From: Stichopus chloronotus
Taxonomy: Eukaryota > Echinodermata > Holothuroidea > Aspidochirotida > Stichopodidae
DNA: 64,000 nt
Assembly: GCA_021234535.1 (NCBI GenBank)
Contig: CM037836.1
Location: 26,340,769 to 26,404,768 of the forward strand
Direction: 5' to 3'
Below, one piece after another: positions 60,298-64,000 of this stretch (its first letter is position 1; each line of letters starts with the position of its first letter). The notes beneath the pieces were generated by a model, which was not told where the DNA came from, made no database searches, and saw only the letters and a program-made list of their open reading frames with translations. Position numbers and translations under genes: made by a program.

Positions 60298-63200
60298 TCT
60301 CCTTCTACGGCAGCAGCTACTTGAAGCTCCCACTGAGGGGTACCAGTCTTACCAGGCGTCTTTCAGAAGTCCAGGTGGAGTTTAAGACCAGTAGAACGAA
60401 AGGACTTCTTCTTGTTGCCATAGGAACAGAGGATCACCTGCTACTTCGACTGAAGCGTGGCCAGATTCAAGCAGAACTACGTCAAGGAACGGAGAATCCT
60501 CTCGTGATCACTTCAAAACCAAGACCAAAGTTCAGTGACTTGCAATGGCACTCTGTCAGACTCACACTATCAGAGAGTGTTGCTCGGTTAGTCATTGATG
60601 AAGTACTTCACAGGGAGGTGTCTTTACCATCCCGATTTGTCTCATTGTCAACAGATTTGGCACTCTTCATTGGTGGTAAGGGCACTCACGATGAGTTGGA
60701 ATTCTTAACACCTTTTGATGTGTCTTACCGAGGTTGTATTCAAAATGTCAACATCAATAACAAGCGAGTATTCAACATAATTCAAAGAAACGATGATGCC
60801 GTCATATATGAGGTCACATGGGACTGCAGTCCTGAGTTTGGGGCGGACAGGGATGACCCATTCAGCTTTGTGAAGGAAACATCCTTTATTTCCTTCCAAA
60901 AATGGTTAATGAGAACACAGGGTAGCATCCAGTTTTGGTTAAGAACTTCTTCACAAAGTGGCCTTTTGCTCTTCAACCCAGGCAAGTCGGGTAGTTTTTT
61001 TGCCGCAGAACTGTGGAAAGGGAGGTTACGGGTCCTTTTCAATGGGGGCGGTGAAACTGAGGGTATCTTGTCATCCGTTAACCTTGACGATGGGACTTGG
61101 CATTTCGTGAAGTTGTCAGTTTCAAGAACAGAATTTGAAATCAGCATTGATCTGGAGCCAGAGACATTTGATCTCCAAGAAAACTTACGTTTCAGCCTTA
61201 CGGGTTATTTATACATCGGCGGTGTCGTTCACCGTGCCAGGCAGCAGGCAGTCTCCGTGGGTTTGCACTCGGTCGTTCATCCGACATCTGGGGGATCTCT
61301 CCAAGGCTGCCTTCGTGATATCGAATTGGATAGTGAACAGTTAACACTAGGTGACACTCAGGTTACCCATGGAATACAAGTGGGTTGTGTGTACCAGTTT
61401 CCTTGCTCAGACCGTCCATGTGGTAATGGAAATGATGTGTGTCATAACATTGGCACCTCTGATTATGAATGCTTGTGTGCATCGTGCCAACTACCGCCTG
61501 AGCCTCCCAGTGTCAATTTATCTCTGCCAGTCATATCTTCAACCCCCTCCGCCGATGGGACCAACCAAGATGCACGGCCACTGTACATGGTGACAGCGCT
61601 GTCAGTAAATGAGGGCAGTGGGGCCCTCCTCACCACGGTAAATATCCGATTGAACTTCAATGTAGGTGACATGGGATTGAGAGAGTCGCAAGTTGTCTTC
61701 CAAACCGTTCAAGGAGCCAGACATGGCAGGCTTGAGATTGACATACCTGGGAGGCAGGACTCTGAGAGTTTCACCCTACTTGATCTGATTGGGAAGAAGG
61801 TAAGCTACATTCATGATGGCTCTGAAAATTTCAGTGACTTGTTAGCCTTTGAGATGTCAGTGCTAGGCAGAAGAAGTGGTGTGCCGTCCAGATTGAGAAG
61901 TGGTATCAATGTTCAAATTCCTGTGGAAATAGTTCCCATCAATGACCCCCCTTTTCTTGTTATCGCAGAAGACAATTCTCTGAGAGTTATATACGGGACA
62001 AGGAGACGTATCGGTCCCAATTTCCTGCTTGCTGAAGATCCGGATACTGCTCCTGAAGATCTCCTGTTCACAGTTATTAGTCAGCCAAGTGGAGTTGGTC
62101 AGTTTGAAATTGACAGCGTTGTGACGACATTCACTCAAGCGGATATAAACAGTGGTCGACTATTTTACGTCCACACTGGTCCAGAGCAAAAGTCAAGAAT
62201 TGTCCTTCGAGTCTCAGATGGCATAGAAAGAAGTGACATACAGTCCCTTCGAATAGAAGCTACCCCTTTGACATTAAGGCTTCAGAATTCATCTCAACTG
62301 TTGCTCAATCCTCAAGGGTCCCAGAGCATTTCACCCAAACATTTGCTTGTGGTAACCAACGACCCTGACGATGCTTTCAATGTCACTTTCACCATCGTTT
62401 CTCCTCCGCGGTTTGGTGAGATTCAAAAGCTGGATGCTGAAAGTGGCATCTGGTTCAGTGTGACATCTTTTCTCCAGCAAGATATTAATCGAGGGTTGGT
62501 ACGTTACATCGCTTCGAGTGCAGATGGTCTGATATCGGTCGTTGGTGATGAGGTTGTCCTGTCCGTGAGCAGTGCAGATGCATCCATTGAAGCAGTACTT
62601 CTACAAATTCAGATCGTGGTCACAAAACTTCTCATCAGTCGTAACACTGGACTGGTGCTGGACAGTGTCAGGCAGTCCAGCATATCCACTTCTAATTTGA
62701 CTGCTACTGTAGAGAATCCTTTGTTTGATTTACCAGTTGCCATAAAAGTCTTGAGAGCTCCTATGAACGGTGATCTGTTCTTGCACCCTGACACAAGACT
62801 GACAAGTGGGAACAACTTTTCACTGGATGCGGTGGGTGATAATTTGGTAAGCTACCATGTGCATTCACAGCACCAAGAAGGCTTCAATGATTCCTTTCTT
62901 TTTCAAGCTGTCTTGCCAAATGCAGAGAGTGAAATGCTTTTGTTTAACATCACATTCATTCCAGACCTTCAACAGCTGACAGTCGTAAACGAAGGTGCCA
63001 CAGTTTCTGAGGGCAGCAATGTCGTCATTGACCAGGGGGCCTTGTACATTTCGTCGAAAGCCACGGAGGAGTTTGTGTTCACCGTTACAAAGTTCCCGGC
63101 TCATGGTAACTTGCAATTGTATGATGGATCCACATCCTTGCGGAGAGACAGAAATGCCACCTCATTTCTCAGTTTTGATTTAAGATCTGGATTGCTTAAG

Positions 63201-64000
63201 TACCAGCATGATGATTCCGAATCACTGTGGGATGAGTTTTCATTCCACGCTACTTCCTTCTACATCAATAGATTTGGCGAGCGTAAGAGCCTGCAGTACA
63301 ATGCGACATTCAACATCAGTATCTACTTGCAAAATGATAATATCCCACAGAGAGTGGTTGACAAAGTGTTTAAAGTAGTTAAGCATGGTAAGACACCTCT
63401 CACGGACATGGATCTCAGTTACCATGACGATGACTCCGACTTCGACGACGCTGACATATACTACCAACGGCTGACTATTCGCAACGGTGATCTCGTGAGA
63501 GCCGATGATGAAAGTCAAAGAGTGTTGAGGTTCACTCAGAGAGATCTCATGGAGGGCAGTCTCATCTTCAAGCATCAGGGAGATATCCTCAGCACAAGGA
63601 TGACCTTTTTTGTCTTTGATAATGACAGGAGCAACCTTCAGAGTGCTTACTTACAAATTGAAGCCTATCAAACTTACCTGGAGGTTGTCAACAACACGGG
63701 TATTGTAGTGCAGAAAGGTAGCCAGCGTGTGATCAATTCTACTGCACTGAGTGCGGAGAGCAATCTGAAAATTCGTAGGCACAGCATAGTGTACTTGGTG
63801 ACGTCAGCCCCTCGACATGGACAAATCCTACGAAATGATGAGCCAGTGCTTCAGTTTACTCAGGAAGACATCCAATCAGGGATTATTTGTTATCTCAGTT
63901 CCAACGACACTTCGTCGAGTATTCACGATTCCTTCAACTTCACTGTCCAGGGGAGGGATCTTTCAAGCAATGGCACATTTGAAATCAGAATTTACCTGTC
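60298..64000 (+). CDS. CSPG4: CSPG4/NG2-type transmembrane proteoglycan, giant second exon (partial)
   Basis: One open frame of 3703 nt runs from the acceptor TTTGACAG to the window edge without a stop. With the predicted signal exon it covers residues 27-1261. Laminin G domain 1 spans about 28-203 (closing cysteines 173 and 203) and laminin G 2 about 205-390 (cysteines 364 and 390). A short EGF-like module follows at 396-423 (six cysteines). CSPG repeats begin about 453, where VNEGSGALL aligns with human VAEGGTAWL, then QGARHGRLEIDIPG and IHDGSE as in human GARHGELELDIPG and FIHDGSE. The first repeat ends at INDPP near 572; about seven repeats are visible of the 15 in human CSPG4. Many N-glycosylation sites are present. 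The transmembrane and PDZ-binding tail lie beyond the window. CSPG4 is a cell-surface matrix receptor and growth-factor co-receptor in vertebrates; its role here is inferred from homology. Confidence 0.95.

Noticed and set aside
1..64000. CRISPR arrays, phage or bacterial operons
   Set aside because: None present: the window is animal nuclear DNA, and direct repeats are minisatellites or mobile elements without regular unique spacers.

Overview
This is a eukaryotic nuclear window: AT-rich and intron-dominated, with exons bounded by consensus GT/AG splice sites, long repeat-filled non-coding stretches, and no bacterial-type gene packing. Both recognisable genes are animal genes. The ELL reading is close to vertebrate ELL/ELL2 but clearly not vertebrate. 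Together with the intron-rich layout and the repeat types, this suggests an invertebrate deuterostome, possibly an echinoderm. The species assignment is inference; the gene identities are not.

Layout, all genes on the + strand. (1) 1-14978 holds the 3' two-thirds of an ELL gene (RNA polymerase II elongation factor, super elongation complex). Eight coding exons run from 5019 to the stop at 14976-14978, and every intron phase agrees. The N-terminal exons (about 115 residues) lie before the window or in 1-5000 unrecognised. (2) 14979-25165 is ELL 3' UTR and intergenic DNA with a degenerate minisatellite at about 19140-20030. (3) 25166-25244 is a predicted signal-peptide exon with a GTAAGT donor. 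(4) 25245-60297 is a predicted 35-kb intron full of transposon remains. (5) 60298-64000 is one uninterrupted reading frame of 3.7 kb encoding the N-terminal half of a CSPG4/NG2-type transmembrane proteoglycan: two laminin G domains, a short EGF-like module and about seven CSPG repeats. It runs off the window.

Mobile DNA makes up much of the rest. There is a family with terminal hairpins (six copies or fragments) that has features of non-autonomous Helentrons: a 5' hairpin, an adjacent GT microsatellite, internal tandem units rich in nuclear-receptor DR1-like motifs, and a 3' hairpin whose arms differ between copies but still pair. Two families of MITEs are flanked by TTAA, one copy being nested inside a Helentron-like copy. 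Two fragments look like the acidic N-terminus of piggyBac-type transposases. There is also a decayed non-LTR reverse transcriptase and several lesser repeat families.

The points most worth a second look are the 35-kb split between the CSPG4 signal exon and its giant second exon, the DR1-carrying hairpin element family with covarying end hairpins, the nested TTAA element, and a small secreted-looking cysteine-rich ORF with a downstream poly(A) signal at 58235-58848.
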